From Micromonospora sp. RHAY321 (GTDB lineage Bacteria > Actinomycetota > Actinomycetes > Mycobacteriales > Micromonosporaceae): a DNA stretch of 64,000 nucleotides. The stretch covers positions 186,001 through 250,000 of the forward strand of contig NZ_JAMHIW010000008.1 of the NCBI RefSeq assembly GCF_023896955.1, read 5' to 3'. The notes below the pieces were generated by a model that saw only the letters and a list, made by a program, of their open reading frames with translations, was not told the DNA's origin and searched no databases. Positions 1 to 9,134 of the stretch are shown here, piece by piece (the first letter of the stretch is position 1; the number at the start of each line of letters is the position of its first letter). Made by a program: the position numbers and the translations under genes.

Positions 1-754
1 CCGCCGTCGTCCGGCCGTCCTTGAGGACGGTGACCCGGTCGCCGATCTCGCGGATCTCCTCCAGCCGGTGGGAGATGTAGATGACGGCGATGCCCTGGGC
101 GGTCAGCTCCCGGATGATCCGGAACAGGTTGCCCACCTCGTCGTGTGCCAGCACGGCGCTCGGCTCGTCCATGATGATCAGTCGTGCCTCGTGCGACAGG
201 GCGCGGGCCATGCTGACGATCTGCTTGCCCGCCGCCGGCAGCGCCCGAACCATCCGGCCCGGTGGGATCTCGCCGTGGCCGAGCCGGCCGAGGATCTGCC
301 GGGTCCGCCGGGCCATGTGCCCACGCCGGACGAAGCCCATCCGGCGCGGCTCGTGACCGAGGAAGGCGTTCTCCCCCACCGACAGGTCGTCGACCAGGTC
401 CAGTTCCTGGTAGATGGTGGCGATGCCGGCGCGCATGGCGGCCTGCGGGTTGGCGAACGTGATCGGCTCGCCCCGCCACTCGACCTGCCCGGAATCCGGC
501 TGGTGGACGCCGGCCAGCACCTTGATCAGGGTGGACTTGCCCGCGCCGTTCTGCCCGAGCAGACAGTGCACCTCGCCGGCGCGCACCTCCAGCTGAACGC
601 CGTCGAGGGCGCGTACCCCGGGGAAGGTCTTGACCAGATCGGTGAGGCGCAGGACCACCTCGCCAGCGACGGTGTCGGCGGGAGCCTCGACCAACGGCGC
701 CTGCGTGCCGGCGTCCGCCGGACCGGTGGCGGCGATCTCCTCGGGCTGGGCCAC
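1..754 (-). CDS. Sugar ABC transporter ATP-binding protein (XylG/RbsA-like), C-terminus cut off
   Basis: ATPase of a carbohydrate ABC importer working at the inner face of the membrane. The visible ~250 residues form the first nucleotide-binding domain: Walker A GQNGAGKST, a Q-loop in ATIYQELDLV, a sugar-importer-type signature stretch LPAAGKQIVSMARAL, Walker B LIIMDEPSA and the H-loop in YISHRLEE. RbsA/XylG-type ATPases carry two such domains in about 500 residues, so roughly half is outside the window. The start is set at the GTG at 754 because AGGAGG lies five bases upstream; an earlier in-frame GTG at 772 has no ribosome binding site. It follows a ROK regulator on the same strand, a usual arrangement for xylose-type importers. 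The substrate cannot be told from this fragment. Confidence 0.88.
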   Translation of the reverse strand, partial: MAQPEEIAATGPADAGTQAPLVEAPADTVAGEVVLRLTDLVKTFPGVRALDGVQLEVRAGEVHCLLGQNGAGKSTLIKVLAGVHQPDSGQVEWRGEPITFANPQAAMRAGIATIYQELDLVDDLSVGENAFLGHEPRRMGFVRRGHMARRTRQILGRLGHGEIPPGRMVRALPAAGKQIVSMARALSHEARLIIMDEPSAVLAHDEVGNLFRIIRELTAQGIAVIYISHRLEEIREIGDRVTVLKDGRTTA

Positions 755-833
755 AGTCTCCTCCTCGCTCACGACGGTTCTTCGGTTGGCGACTGCGGGG
801 TCGCGGACGGCGTCTCTGCTCGCGGCTGCGGGG

Positions 834-2012
834 TCATGAGGCTTCCCCGAAGGCGACGTCGCTGGCGAGCACGGCCGCACCGGCGACGCCGGCACGGCCG
901 CCCAGCTCGGACAGCACGACGGGCAGGTTGCCGGTGGCCAGCGGCAGCGACCGGCGGTAGACCACGCTGCGGATCTCGGCGAGCAGGATGTGCCCGAGCT
1001 GGGCGAGCCCGCCGCCGATCACGATCATCGACGGGTTGGTGAAGCTGACCAGGCCGGCGAGCACCCCGCCGACGCGCCGTCCGCCGTCGCGGATCAGCTG
1101 GATGCAGGACACGTCCCCCTCGACGGCGCCCTCGGCGACGTCCAGCGCGGTCACCGCGCCGCGCAGGGCCAACCGCTCGGCCAGCGCCGGCGACGCCCCG
1201 CTGCGGGCGGCGGCGATGGCGTCCTTGGCCAACGCGGCACCGCTGAACAGCGCCTCCAGGCAGCCGACGTTGCCGCAGGAGCACATCGGACCGTGCGAGT
1301 CGACCTGGATGTGGCCGATGTCCCCGGCGCAGCCGTCGGTGCCCCGGTAGACCTCGCCGGTGAGGTAGATGCCGCACCCTATTCCGGTGCCGATCTTCAC
1401 GAAGAGGAAGTCGTCCACCGAGTGGGCGACGCCTCCGTGACGCTCGCCGATCGCCATGATGTTGACGTCGTTGTCGACCACCGCCGGGCAGCCGTGCTCC
1501 CGGCTGAGCAGCTCACGCACCGGGAACCTGTCCCAGCCGGGCATGATCGGCGGCGAGACCGGAACACCGTCGCGGAAGCTGACCGGCCCGGGCACCCCGA
1601 TGCCCACCGCGTCCAGCCGCTCGTACGCGCCGTCGACCCGGGCCTTGTGCAGCAGCTCGTTGACCCGCTGCAGGGTCACCTTCGGCCCGTTGCGGATGTC
1701 GGCGGCTTCGGCGTAGTGGGCCACCGGTTCGAGTCGGCCGTTGACCACCTCGACGTCCATCGAGCTGGCGCCCAGGTCGACGGCCGCGAACCGTAGCTTC
1801 GGGTTGAGCTCGACCAACGTGGAGCGGCGCCCGCCCCGGGACGCGGCGAGCCCCGCCTCTGCGACGTAGCCCAACGCGACCAGCCGGTCGAGCTCGGCCA
1901 GAAGGCGCGGGCGCGGCATCTGGAGCCGGTCACCCAGCTCGGCCCGGGACACGGCCCCCTCGTCGCGGAGCAACCGCAACAGCCGGACGTGCAGGGGGTC
2001 GACGGTCCGCAC
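834..2012 (-). CDS. ROK-family transcriptional regulator
   Basis: Sugar-responsive repressor of the ROK family (XylR/NagC type), 392 residues, the usual size. Residues 1-65 form a winged helix-turn-helix; from about residue 75 there is an ASKHA sugar-kinase-like fold with an ATP-binding-type AVDLGAS motif. The ROK zinc signature is present as GHIQVDSHGPMCSCGNVGCLE, giving the expected His plus Cys ligands. The GTG start at 2012 is chosen because GAGGTGA lies just upstream. It precedes the sugar ABC ATPase on the same strand with about 80 bases between them, so it probably controls its own operon. Two palindromes upstream (2066-2078 and 2130-2151) are candidate binding sites. The effector sugar is not known. 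Confidence 0.92.
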   Translation of the reverse strand: MRTVDPLHVRLLRLLRDEGAVSRAELGDRLQMPRPRLLAELDRLVALGYVAEAGLAASRGGRRSTLVELNPKLRFAAVDLGASSMDVEVVNGRLEPVAHYAEAADIRNGPKVTLQRVNELLHKARVDGAYERLDAVGIGVPGPVSFRDGVPVSPPIMPGWDRFPVRELLSREHGCPAVVDNDVNIMAIGERHGGVAHSVDDFLFVKIGTGIGCGIYLTGEVYRGTDGCAGDIGHIQVDSHGPMCSCGNVGCLEALFSGAALAKDAIAAARSGASPALAERLALRGAVTALDVAEGAVEGDVSCIQLIRDGGRRVGGVLAGLVSFTNPSMIVIGGGLAQLGHILLAEIRSVVYRRSLPLATGNLPVVLSELGGRAGVAGAAVLASDVAFGEAS

Positions 2013-2065
2013 CGGGGACTCACCTCTTCACCGGACTCGTTCACATCGACGCAATGCCGATGTGT

Positions 2066-2078
2066 TGTGTCCGACACA
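2066..2078. promoter_or_regulatory. Perfect 13-bp palindrome upstream of the ROK gene
   Basis: TGTGTCCGACACA has six-base arms (TGTGTC/GACACA) around one central base. It lies 54 bases upstream of the ROK start codon, where an autoregulatory operator would be expected. The assignment to the ROK protein is an inference from position. Confidence 0.45.
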
Positions 2079-2129
2079 GTAGGAGCGTTCCGTACCGCCT
2101 GTCCAGAGCTTCAACCGTTCTGATCCCAA

Positions 2130-2151
2130 CTTTTGTCCGAAAGAACAAAAG
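2130..2151. promoter_or_regulatory. Candidate ROK operator (CTTTTGT-N8-ACAAAAG)
   Basis: A 22-bp dyad with perfect seven-base arms CTTTTGT and ACAAAAG. It is strikingly AT-rich for this genome and sits about 120 bases upstream of the ROK gene. AT-rich palindromes of this size are typical ROK-family operators (NagC, XylR). Whether it or the palindrome at 2066-2078 is the real site cannot be decided from sequence. Confidence 0.5.
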
Positions 2152-2224
2152 CTACTAGTCGATCAAGAAAAGGATCACGCGATGACCACGTCCGCTCGCC
2201 GGCCGTGGGACCACCGGACAGGCA

Positions 2225-2260
2225 ACCGCCCCGCCACCCGTTCTCCGGTGGCGGGGCGGT
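2225..2260 (-). terminator. Strong hairpin terminator after the YihY gene
   Basis: A perfect 14-bp GC-rich stem (2225-2238 with 2247-2260) around an eight-base loop lies 13 bases past the YihY-family stop codon. There is no clear T-run, as is common for actinobacterial terminators. Confidence 0.7.
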
Positions 2261-2273
2261 CACGGACCGCAGG

Positions 2274-3299
2274 TCAGCGAGGGCCGGCGGAGTTCCGCTT
2301 CTTCCTGAGCTTGCGGTCGTCGCGCAGCTCGACGTACGGCTCGTCGTCCACGGAGTGGCCGGCCGAGATGGCCCGGCTGCGCTCCAGCTCGGCGTCGAAC
2401 TCGGCACCCAGCAGGATCGCGATGTTGCTCAGCCACAGCCAGACCAGGAAGATGATCACCCCGGCCAGAGCCCCGTAGGTCTTGTTGTACGAGCCGAAGT
2501 TGCTCACGTAGAAGGCGAACAGGCCGGAGATCACCAGCCAGATCACCACGGCCAGCACACCGCCCGGGCTGACCCAGCGGAACCCGCCGTGCCGCGCGTT
2601 CGGCGACGCCCAGTAGAGGATCGCGAACATCAGGCTGACCAGGAGCAGCAGCACCGGCCACTTGGCGATGTTCCAGACCGTGACCGCCGTGCCGCCCACC
2701 CCGATCGCGTCACCGACGATCTCGGCGAGACGACCGGTGAAGACCACGATGACGGCGCAGACCAGCAGCAGCACGCCGATCACCGCGGTCACGCCCACCC
2801 GGATCGGCAGCGTCTTCCAGATCGGCCGCCCCTCCGGCACGTCGTAGATGGTGTTCGAGGCGCGCATGAACGCCGCGATGTACCCGGAGGCCGACCAGAA
2901 CGCGGCCAGCAGACCGATGATCGCCGCGATGCTGGCCAGCCCGCCGTTCTGATCCGCCTGGTTGATCGCGTCAGTGATGATCTTCTGGATGTTGCCCTCC
3001 GGCACCGCCTGGCTGACGGTGTCCTTGACGCCCTCGGTGGCGCCGGAGCCGAGCAGGCCGAGGAGGGAGATCAGCACCAGCAGCCCGGGGAAGATGGACA
3101 GCACCCCGTAGTACGTCAGTGCCGCCGCCCAGTCGGTCAGGCTGTCGTCCTGGAATTCGGTGACCGTCCGGCGCAGAGCCGCCTTCCAGCCACTGCCGGG
3201 CAGGTCGGCGGGGCTGTCCGGCCCCTCGTCCGGGCCGACGGGGCCACGGGCCGAGTCACGGTCACGCCCGCTGCCAACGGAAGACTGCTCGGAGGCCAT
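2274..3299 (-). CDS. YihY/BrkB-family inner membrane protein
   Basis: Polytopic membrane protein of the YihY (UPF0761/BrkB) family, 341 residues. A charged hydrophilic N-terminus (about 45 residues) precedes roughly six hydrophobic segments. Family-typical stretches are visible: AAALTYYGVLSIFPGLLVL in the first helix, FWSASGYIAAFMRASNTIYDV, and the C-terminal TYGALAGVIIFLVWLWLSN followed by GAEFDAELE. The family was once annotated as ribonuclease BN, which is no longer accepted, and its function is unsettled. The C-terminal tail is basic (KLRKKR). It stands alone between a strong terminator and the ABC exporter genes and is probably transcribed by itself. Confidence 0.9.
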   Translation of the reverse strand: MASEQSSVGSGRDRDSARGPVGPDEGPDSPADLPGSGWKAALRRTVTEFQDDSLTDWAAALTYYGVLSIFPGLLVLISLLGLLGSGATEGVKDTVSQAVPEGNIQKIITDAINQADQNGGLASIAAIIGLLAAFWSASGYIAAFMRASNTIYDVPEGRPIWKTLPIRVGVTAVIGVLLLVCAVIVVFTGRLAEIVGDAIGVGGTAVTVWNIAKWPVLLLLVSLMFAILYWASPNARHGGFRWVSPGGVLAVVIWLVISGLFAFYVSNFGSYNKTYGALAGVIIFLVWLWLSNIAILLGAEFDAELERSRAISAGHSVDDEPYVELRDDRKLRKKRNSAGPR

Positions 3300-3361
3300 C
3301 GCCCCTCCTCATCGTCGTGGTGTCACCTCCGACATGCCCCGAGGAGGGCGGCGGGTAACCC

Positions 3362-4171
3362 CTACCGGTAGAGCAACCTGCCCATCCGGCGTGAGGCGAC
3401 CAGCAGGCCGAGGGCCATCATCGCCAGCAGGTAGAGGACGTCGAGCAGCCACGACCAACCGTCGACACCCAGCGCGACACCGCGGATCAGGTGCACCGAC
3501 CGGTAGAGCGGGGTGACCTCGACCAGCCAGTGCAGCAGGGTCGGATAGGCCTGCGCCGGCACGAACGTGCCGGAGAAGAGGAAGAGCGTGAACTGGGCCG
3601 AGCCCATCAGGTCGAAGTCCTGCCAACTGCGCATGAAGGTGGAGAGCGCCATGCCGAGCGCGCCGAACGCGAAGCCGACCAGCACGGCGGCCGGGAGGGC
3701 CGTCAGCGCCCGGGGGACCGTGGTCAGGTCCAGCGCGATCATCACCCCGAGGAACGCCGCCGAGTAGGCGCTGCCGCGCAGCATCGCCCAGCCCAGCTCG
3801 CCGAGGGCGATCTCGAACGGCCGTACCGGGGTGGCGATCACCCCGTCGTACAGCTTCATGTACTTCATCTTGCCGAAGAAGTTGAAAGTGGTCTCCGCGA
3901 GAGCGCCGGTCATCGCCGAGGAGGCGAGCATCGCCGGGGCCACGAAGGCGGCGTACGACACCAGCCGCCCGTCGGGCAGCGGCAGGTCGCCGACCAGCGT
4001 GCCGACGCCCACCCCGATGGAGAACAGGTAGAGCAGCGGCTCCACGAACCCGGAGAGCAGCAGCAGCCAGTAGACGGACTTCAGCGCCGCGACGTTGCGC
4101 TCGACCACCGACGCCGACCGCCGGGACGCGGCGGAGACGTCGACCAGTCGAGGCAGGATCAGCGTGACCAC
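3362..4171 (-). CDS. ABC-2 type exporter permease (second permease of the pair)
   Basis: Membrane subunit of an ABC exporter of the NodJ/DrrB type, 269 residues with about six transmembrane helices. Characteristic ABC-2 features are LLLSGFVEPLLYLFSIGVGVG early on, the cytoplasmic loop MKYMKLYDGVIATPVRPFEI, and LFLFSGTFVPAQAYPTLLHWL with EVTPLYRSVHLIRG near the C-terminus. It starts 10 bases after the stop of another ABC-2 permease (4182-5006), so the two are probably co-translated as a heterodimer powered by the ATPase at 5766-6698. The cargo (drug, glycolipid or polymer) is unknown. Confidence 0.88.
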   Translation of the reverse strand: MVTLILPRLVDVSAASRRSASVVERNVAALKSVYWLLLLSGFVEPLLYLFSIGVGVGTLVGDLPLPDGRLVSYAAFVAPAMLASSAMTGALAETTFNFFGKMKYMKLYDGVIATPVRPFEIALGELGWAMLRGSAYSAAFLGVMIALDLTTVPRALTALPAAVLVGFAFGALGMALSTFMRSWQDFDLMGSAQFTLFLFSGTFVPAQAYPTLLHWLVEVTPLYRSVHLIRGVALGVDGWSWLLDVLYLLAMMALGLLVASRRMGRLLYR

Positions 4172-4181
4172 GACATCCTCC

Positions 4182-5006
4182 CTAGACGACGAGCCTGCGA
4201 CGGAACGCGCGCAGCGCCAGCAGCCAGCCCGCGAGAGCCCAGGCCGCCAGGTAGAGCAGGTGCCCCACGATCGACCACTGTGGGGCGACGCCGAGCGTCG
4301 CCGCCCGGCATACGTCGACGGCGTGCCAGAGCGGCGTCGCGTACGCCAGCCAGCGCAGCGCGTCGGGCAGCGACTCGACCGGGAAGAACACCCCGGCGAA
4401 CAGCGTCATCGGGATGACCGCGAACCGGAACAGCATCGCCAGCCAACTGTCGCTGGACACCGACGCCGCGTACGCGAAGGTCGGCGCGGCGACGGCCAGC
4501 CCGAGCAGCGTCACCACCGGCAGGGTGGCCAGCGCCCACGGTGAGCGCAGAGCCCCGAACAACCCGGTGACCAGCAGGAACGCGGCGATCGTGCCGAGCA
4601 CCCGGAACATCACGAAGGCCAGGTGCCCGGCCAGGATGTCGGCGACCCGCAGCGGCGCCGCGCTCTGCGCGAAATACGTCTTGATCCACTGGAAGTTGCT
4701 GAACACCGGCCAGGTCGAGTCGCCGATGGCCACCTGGAGGGCGGTCGAGGCGATCAGCCCGGGGACCAGCCAGTCGAGGTAGCGCACCCCGCCGACTCCC
4801 TGGTCGATGTACGCGCCGACGCCGAGCCCGAAGCCGAGCACGGTCAACACCGGCAGCAGGAACGAGGAGAACACCCCGGCCCGCCAGGTGCGTCGGTAAC
4901 CCACCAGGAAGTAGTTGAACACGGCGAGCGCCGGCACCCGTGGCAACGCCGTGCGGCCCTGCTCCCGCGCCGATCCCGCCACGCTCACCCCGACCACCCC
5001 CGCCAC
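4182..5006 (-). CDS. ABC-2 type exporter permease (first permease of the pair)
   Basis: Membrane subunit of the same NodJ/DrrB-type exporter, 274 residues and six predicted helices. Family signatures include RRTWRAGVFSSFLLPVLTVLGFG, WIKTYFAQSAAPLRVADILAG in the coupling loop, and FAGVFFPVESLPDALRWLAYATPLWHAVDVCR. It is only distantly similar to its neighbour, as in heterodimeric exporters. The start follows a run of basic residues after MAGVVGVSVAGSAREQGR; a start closer to the first helix is possible. A 249-base gap with an inverted repeat separates it from the upstream membrane gene, so it may have its own promoter. Confidence 0.86.
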   Translation of the reverse strand: MAGVVGVSVAGSAREQGRTALPRVPALAVFNYFLVGYRRTWRAGVFSSFLLPVLTVLGFGLGVGAYIDQGVGGVRYLDWLVPGLIASTALQVAIGDSTWPVFSNFQWIKTYFAQSAAPLRVADILAGHLAFVMFRVLGTIAAFLLVTGLFGALRSPWALATLPVVTLLGLAVAAPTFAYAASVSSDSWLAMLFRFAVIPMTLFAGVFFPVESLPDALRWLAYATPLWHAVDVCRAATLGVAPQWSIVGHLLYLAAWALAGWLLALRAFRRRLVV

Positions 5007-5155
5007 ACCGTGCCCGCCACGTCGACCTTCCTACCCCCGGGGTACGACAGGCCGCCGGTCACCCTACGGCGACCGCCACCGACCTGTCCCCCGGTTTCCT
5101 CCGGCCCGCGACCCATGATCGAGCGCGCGGGCGGAGGCGGACGCGGCGTTGACCG

Positions 5156-5193
5156 TGATACCTCCTGGGCATTTTTATGACTCAGAGGTATCA
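5156..5193. promoter_or_regulatory. Spaced 9-bp inverted repeat upstream of the exporter permeases
   Basis: TGATACCTC (5156-5164) and GAGGTATCA (5185-5193) are perfect inverted copies around a 20-base AT-rich spacer. The site lies 150 bases upstream of the first permease gene in an otherwise empty 249-base gap, which would suit a regulator controlling the permease pair. The regulator is unknown. Confidence 0.4.
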
Positions 5194-5255
5194 GGCTCGC
5201 GGCAGCAGCTCCGCCTCAAGGACGCCGTTCCGGGCGCTGCCAGTCGGGGCGTGCG

Positions 5256-5726
5256 TCAGCCCGAACGGTGGGTGCGAACCAGCGCCTGTACGGCGTAGCC
5301 GAGCAGCAGCAGCCCCGCTCCGGTGCCGACCACCAGACCGGCGGACACCGTCGAGGCGAGTGCGATGGCGAGGCCCACCGCCGCCACCACGCACAGCGCG
5401 ACACCGAGCGGCCGGAGCAGCGGGTCCCGCAGCAGCGGCGCGAGCGGAAAGAAGTGCAGCCCGACCACCGCGCAGACCAGCACCGGGATGTACCCGGACC
5501 AGCCGACGGCGGCCAGCACGGCGGCACCCAACCCGGCTGCGGCGAACTCGGCGACGGCGATGAGCAGGTACCGCCGGTCGGTCGCCCGGTCCCGGACAGC
5601 GCCGCCGGCACCCCGGGTCGGAGCCACCAGCACGCCACCCGCCACGGCGGTGAGCAGGGCGGCGAGGCTGCCCACCACCAGCAGGGCGCGCAACGGCTGC
5701 TCGGCCGCCGGGACGCTGAACCACAC
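5256..5726 (-). CDS. Small conserved membrane protein in the exporter cluster, start uncertain
   Basis: Hydrophobic protein of about 156 residues with four to five predicted helices and the stretch VVGLHFFPLAPLLRDPLL, a motif seen in small actinobacterial membrane proteins. The function is not recognised. The first possible conventional start is the GTG at 5726, but the same frame stays open and hydrophobic for another 11 codons upstream, back to the stop codon of the ATPase gene. The first helix therefore looks clipped by this start; a CTG start just after that stop, or read-through of it, would restore a whole helix. It lies between the ATPase and the two permeases of the exporter. Confidence 0.6.
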   Translation of the reverse strand: MWFSVPAAEQPLRALLVVGSLAALLTAVAGGVLVAPTRGAGGAVRDRATDRRYLLIAVAEFAAAGLGAAVLAAVGWSGYIPVLVCAVVGLHFFPLAPLLRDPLLRPLGVALCVVAAVGLAIALASTVSAGLVVGTGAGLLLLGYAVQALVRTHRSG

Positions 5727-5765
5727 CGTGGCGAAGATGCCCAGGTACAGGGCGGTCAGCGCGGG

Positions 5766-6698
<933 letters not shown>

Positions 6699-6842
6699 CG
6701 CCCGACCCTAGCGGCCAGGTCCGACAGCCCTCCAGGCAAATTCCCGCGACGGCCCGCGCGGCGTGGCCGACACCCGGTCCCGCCGCGACGAAACGCCCGT
6801 CGATGCCCCACTCGCCGCTCGATCGACGTGTATCGTCCCCTC

Positions 6843-9134
6843 GTGTCGCCCATCCGTTCGCCCGACGGTTCGCTGCCACCCGCCCGACCAGCCAACTCCC
6901 CCGCCGGCGAGCCCACTGCGGGCAGCGGCGGCACACCACCACGGCAGGTCGCGCCGTCCGGGGCCGAGGACACCGTCGCGGAGCGGACCGGCGGCGCCGA
7001 CCAGGCCGCGCGGACCGACGACGGCGACACCCGCACCGCCGCCGAACGGGCGACCCGGGATCTGGCCGCCCAGTTCGAGGACGAGAAGCCGGGCCGGGTG
7101 TTGTCCGGGCCGGCCGGTCTGCTCCTCACGGCGGCGGCGCTGGCGGTCAGCGCCCTGGCCCTCTGGCAGGTGTTCCGCCCGCTGGCGCAGGGCAGCAAGT
7201 ATTACCTGATCATCTTTCTGGCGGGCGTACTGCCGCTGGTCTTTCTGGCCTACCCGGCCGACCTGCGGTTGCGGGCCTGGCCGCGGGGCCGGCGGGGCCG
7301 CGCCGGTCAGTCGCTCGACCCGAGCCTGCCGGATCCGGTCCGGACGGGACCCACCATCGTGGACTGGGCACTGGTCGCCCTGGCGGTGGTCGGCTGCCTC
7401 TACCCCGTGCTGCCGGTGGCCATCGGTACGGGTGGTGGCGGCTACAACGCGTTCCTCGACCGCCAGGGTCTGCTCGTGCCGCTGGACCTGGTGATGGGCA
7501 CCCTTCTGCTGCTTCTGCTGCTGGAGGCGTGCCGGCGGACCACCGGATGGATCCTGCCCACGGTCTGTCTGCTGTTCCTCGGCTACGGCTACTACGGTGG
7601 CCTGCTGCCGCAGTCGTGGCCGGTCGCCCATTCCGGGCTCGACTTCGGCCAGTTGGTCGACGCGTTCTACAACTCCGACAGCGGCTTCTACGGCACCCCG
7701 CTGGACGTGGCCGCCTCGTACATCGTGCTGTTCACCATCTACGGCGCGGCGCTGGAGCTCTCCGGGGCGGGGCGGTTCTTCGTCGACCTGTCGGCCGCGG
7801 CGTTCCGCCGCTCCCGCACCGCCGCCGGCCGGACGGCGGTGGCCTCCGGCTTCCTGCTCGGCACGGTGTCCGGGTCCGGGGCCGCGACGACCGTGAGCAT
7901 CGGTGCGGTCACCTGGCCTCTGCTGCGCCGCGCCGGCTATCCGCCGGAACGGGCCGGCGGCATGCTGGCCGCGGCCGGGGTGGGCGCGATCCTCTCCCCA
8001 CCCACGCTGGGTGCGGCGGCGTTCATCATCGCCGAGTACCTGGGCGTCTCGTACCTGCAGGTGCTCGGCTGGGCCACCGTGCCGACGGTGCTCTACTACC
8101 TCGGCATCCTGCTCGCGGTGGAGATCGACGCCCGACGCTCCGGGGTACGCCCGGTGGTGATCGACGTCGCCTCGCCGTGGCGCCTGCTGGGCCGCTTCGG
8201 CTACCACTTCGCGTCACTGATCGCCATCATCGCGCTTCTCGCCGTCGGCGTTTCCGCGACGCGAGCGGTCGTCTTCGCCACCATCCTGGCGGTCGCGCTC
8301 TCCTTCCTGGACCGCACACACCGGCTCACCCCCGCCCGGCTGGTGGCCGCCCTGGTCACCGGCGTACGCGGCGTGCTGGCGGTGACCGCCGTCTGCGCCG
8401 CCGCCGGCATCATCACGGCGACCACGACGAAGACGGGCCTCGGGCCACAGGCGGCGGCGCTGCTGGTCGGCGGGGCGAAGGCGGCCACCTCGGACCCGAC
8501 CCTCGTGCTGGTGCTCACGGCGCTGCTCGCGGCCGTGGCTCTCACGCTGCTGGGCCTGGCCGTGCCGGTCACCGCGTCGTTCGTGATCGGTTGGGTGATC
8601 GTCGGGCCGGCGCTGCTGGACCTGGGCGTGACCCAGCCGGCCGCCGCGATGTTCGTCTTCTACTTCGCGGTCCTGTCCGAGGTGTCCCCACCGACCGCGC
8701 TCGCGGCGGTGGCCGCCGCGGCGGTCACCGGCGGTCGGCTGGTGCCGACCATGTGGCAGACGCTGCGCTACGCGCTGCCGGCCTACCTGACACCGATCGC
8801 CTTCGTGATCACGCCGGCCGGGCTCGGCCTGCTCGGCATCGGCGGCCCGGGACGGATCGTCTTCGCCGGCCTGGTCACCGCGCTCAGCGTGGCGGTGCTC
8901 GCCGTCGCCGCCGGTGGCTGGCTGCCCGGCGTTGGTCCCGCGGGTGCCCCGGAGCGCGTGCTCGGCGCGCTCGCCGGCGTCACCCTGCTCTGGCTCGAAC
9001 CCGTACCGGTCACGATCGGCGCCGCGTTGGCCGTCCTGGCGGTGGCGGGGGTGCTCGTACGACGTGGATCCGCCGGCCGGACCGGCGGGCGGTCAGCCGG
9101 ATCACCAGCGAACCTCCGGGAGGAGACACTGTGA
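6843..9134 (+). CDS. TRAP transporter, TAXI family, fused DctQ/DctM permease
   Basis: Membrane component of a tripartite (TRAP) importer of the TAXI subtype, about 763 residues, in which the small and large permease subunits are fused in one chain. A Pro/Ala-rich hydrophilic N-terminus of about 90 residues precedes many helices. The DctM core is recognisable by SGSGAATTVSIGAVTWPLL, then AGGMLAAAGVGAILSPPTLGAAAFIIAE and SEVSPPTALAAVAAAAVTGG. The start is uncertain: GTG at 6843 or at 6828 fits, with no clear ribosome binding site. Its stop overlaps the GTG of the receptor gene, so the two are translationally coupled. TAXI systems import dicarboxylates or glutamate-like solutes using ion gradients. 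Confidence 0.9.
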   Translation: MSPIRSPDGSLPPARPANSPAGEPTAGSGGTPPRQVAPSGAEDTVAERTGGADQAARTDDGDTRTAAERATRDLAAQFEDEKPGRVLSGPAGLLLTAAALAVSALALWQVFRPLAQGSKYYLIIFLAGVLPLVFLAYPADLRLRAWPRGRRGRAGQSLDPSLPDPVRTGPTIVDWALVALAVVGCLYPVLPVAIGTGGGGYNAFLDRQGLLVPLDLVMGTLLLLLLLEACRRTTGWILPTVCLLFLGYGYYGGLLPQSWPVAHSGLDFGQLVDAFYNSDSGFYGTPLDVAASYIVLFTIYGAALELSGAGRFFVDLSAAAFRRSRTAAGRTAVASGFLLGTVSGSGAATTVSIGAVTWPLLRRAGYPPERAGGMLAAAGVGAILSPPTLGAAAFIIAEYLGVSYLQVLGWATVPTVLYYLGILLAVEIDARRSGVRPVVIDVASPWRLLGRFGYHFASLIAIIALLAVGVSATRAVVFATILAVALSFLDRTHRLTPARLVAALVTGVRGVLAVTAVCAAAGIITATTTKTGLGPQAAALLVGGAKAATSDPTLVLVLTALLAAVALTLLGLAVPVTASFVIGWVIVGPALLDLGVTQPAAAMFVFYFAVLSEVSPPTALAAVAAAAVTGGRLVPTMWQTLRYALPAYLTPIAFVITPAGLGLLGIGGPGRIVFAGLVTALSVAVLAVAAGGWLPGVGPAGAPERVLGALAGVTLLWLEPVPVTIGAALAVLAVAGVLVRRGSAGRTGGRSAGSPANLREETL

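Noticed and set aside
769-837. A 22-codon reading frame overlapping the ROK stop (ATGA) and an early GTG of the sugar ATPase
   Set aside because: The ATPase has a better start at 754 with AGGAGG upstream, and the small frame is Pro/Thr-rich without its own ribosome binding site, so it is probably spacer.
1723-1736. GGTTCGAGTC resembling a tRNA T-arm
   Set aside because: It lies within the ROK coding sequence and there is no cloverleaf around it. No tRNA was found anywhere in the window.
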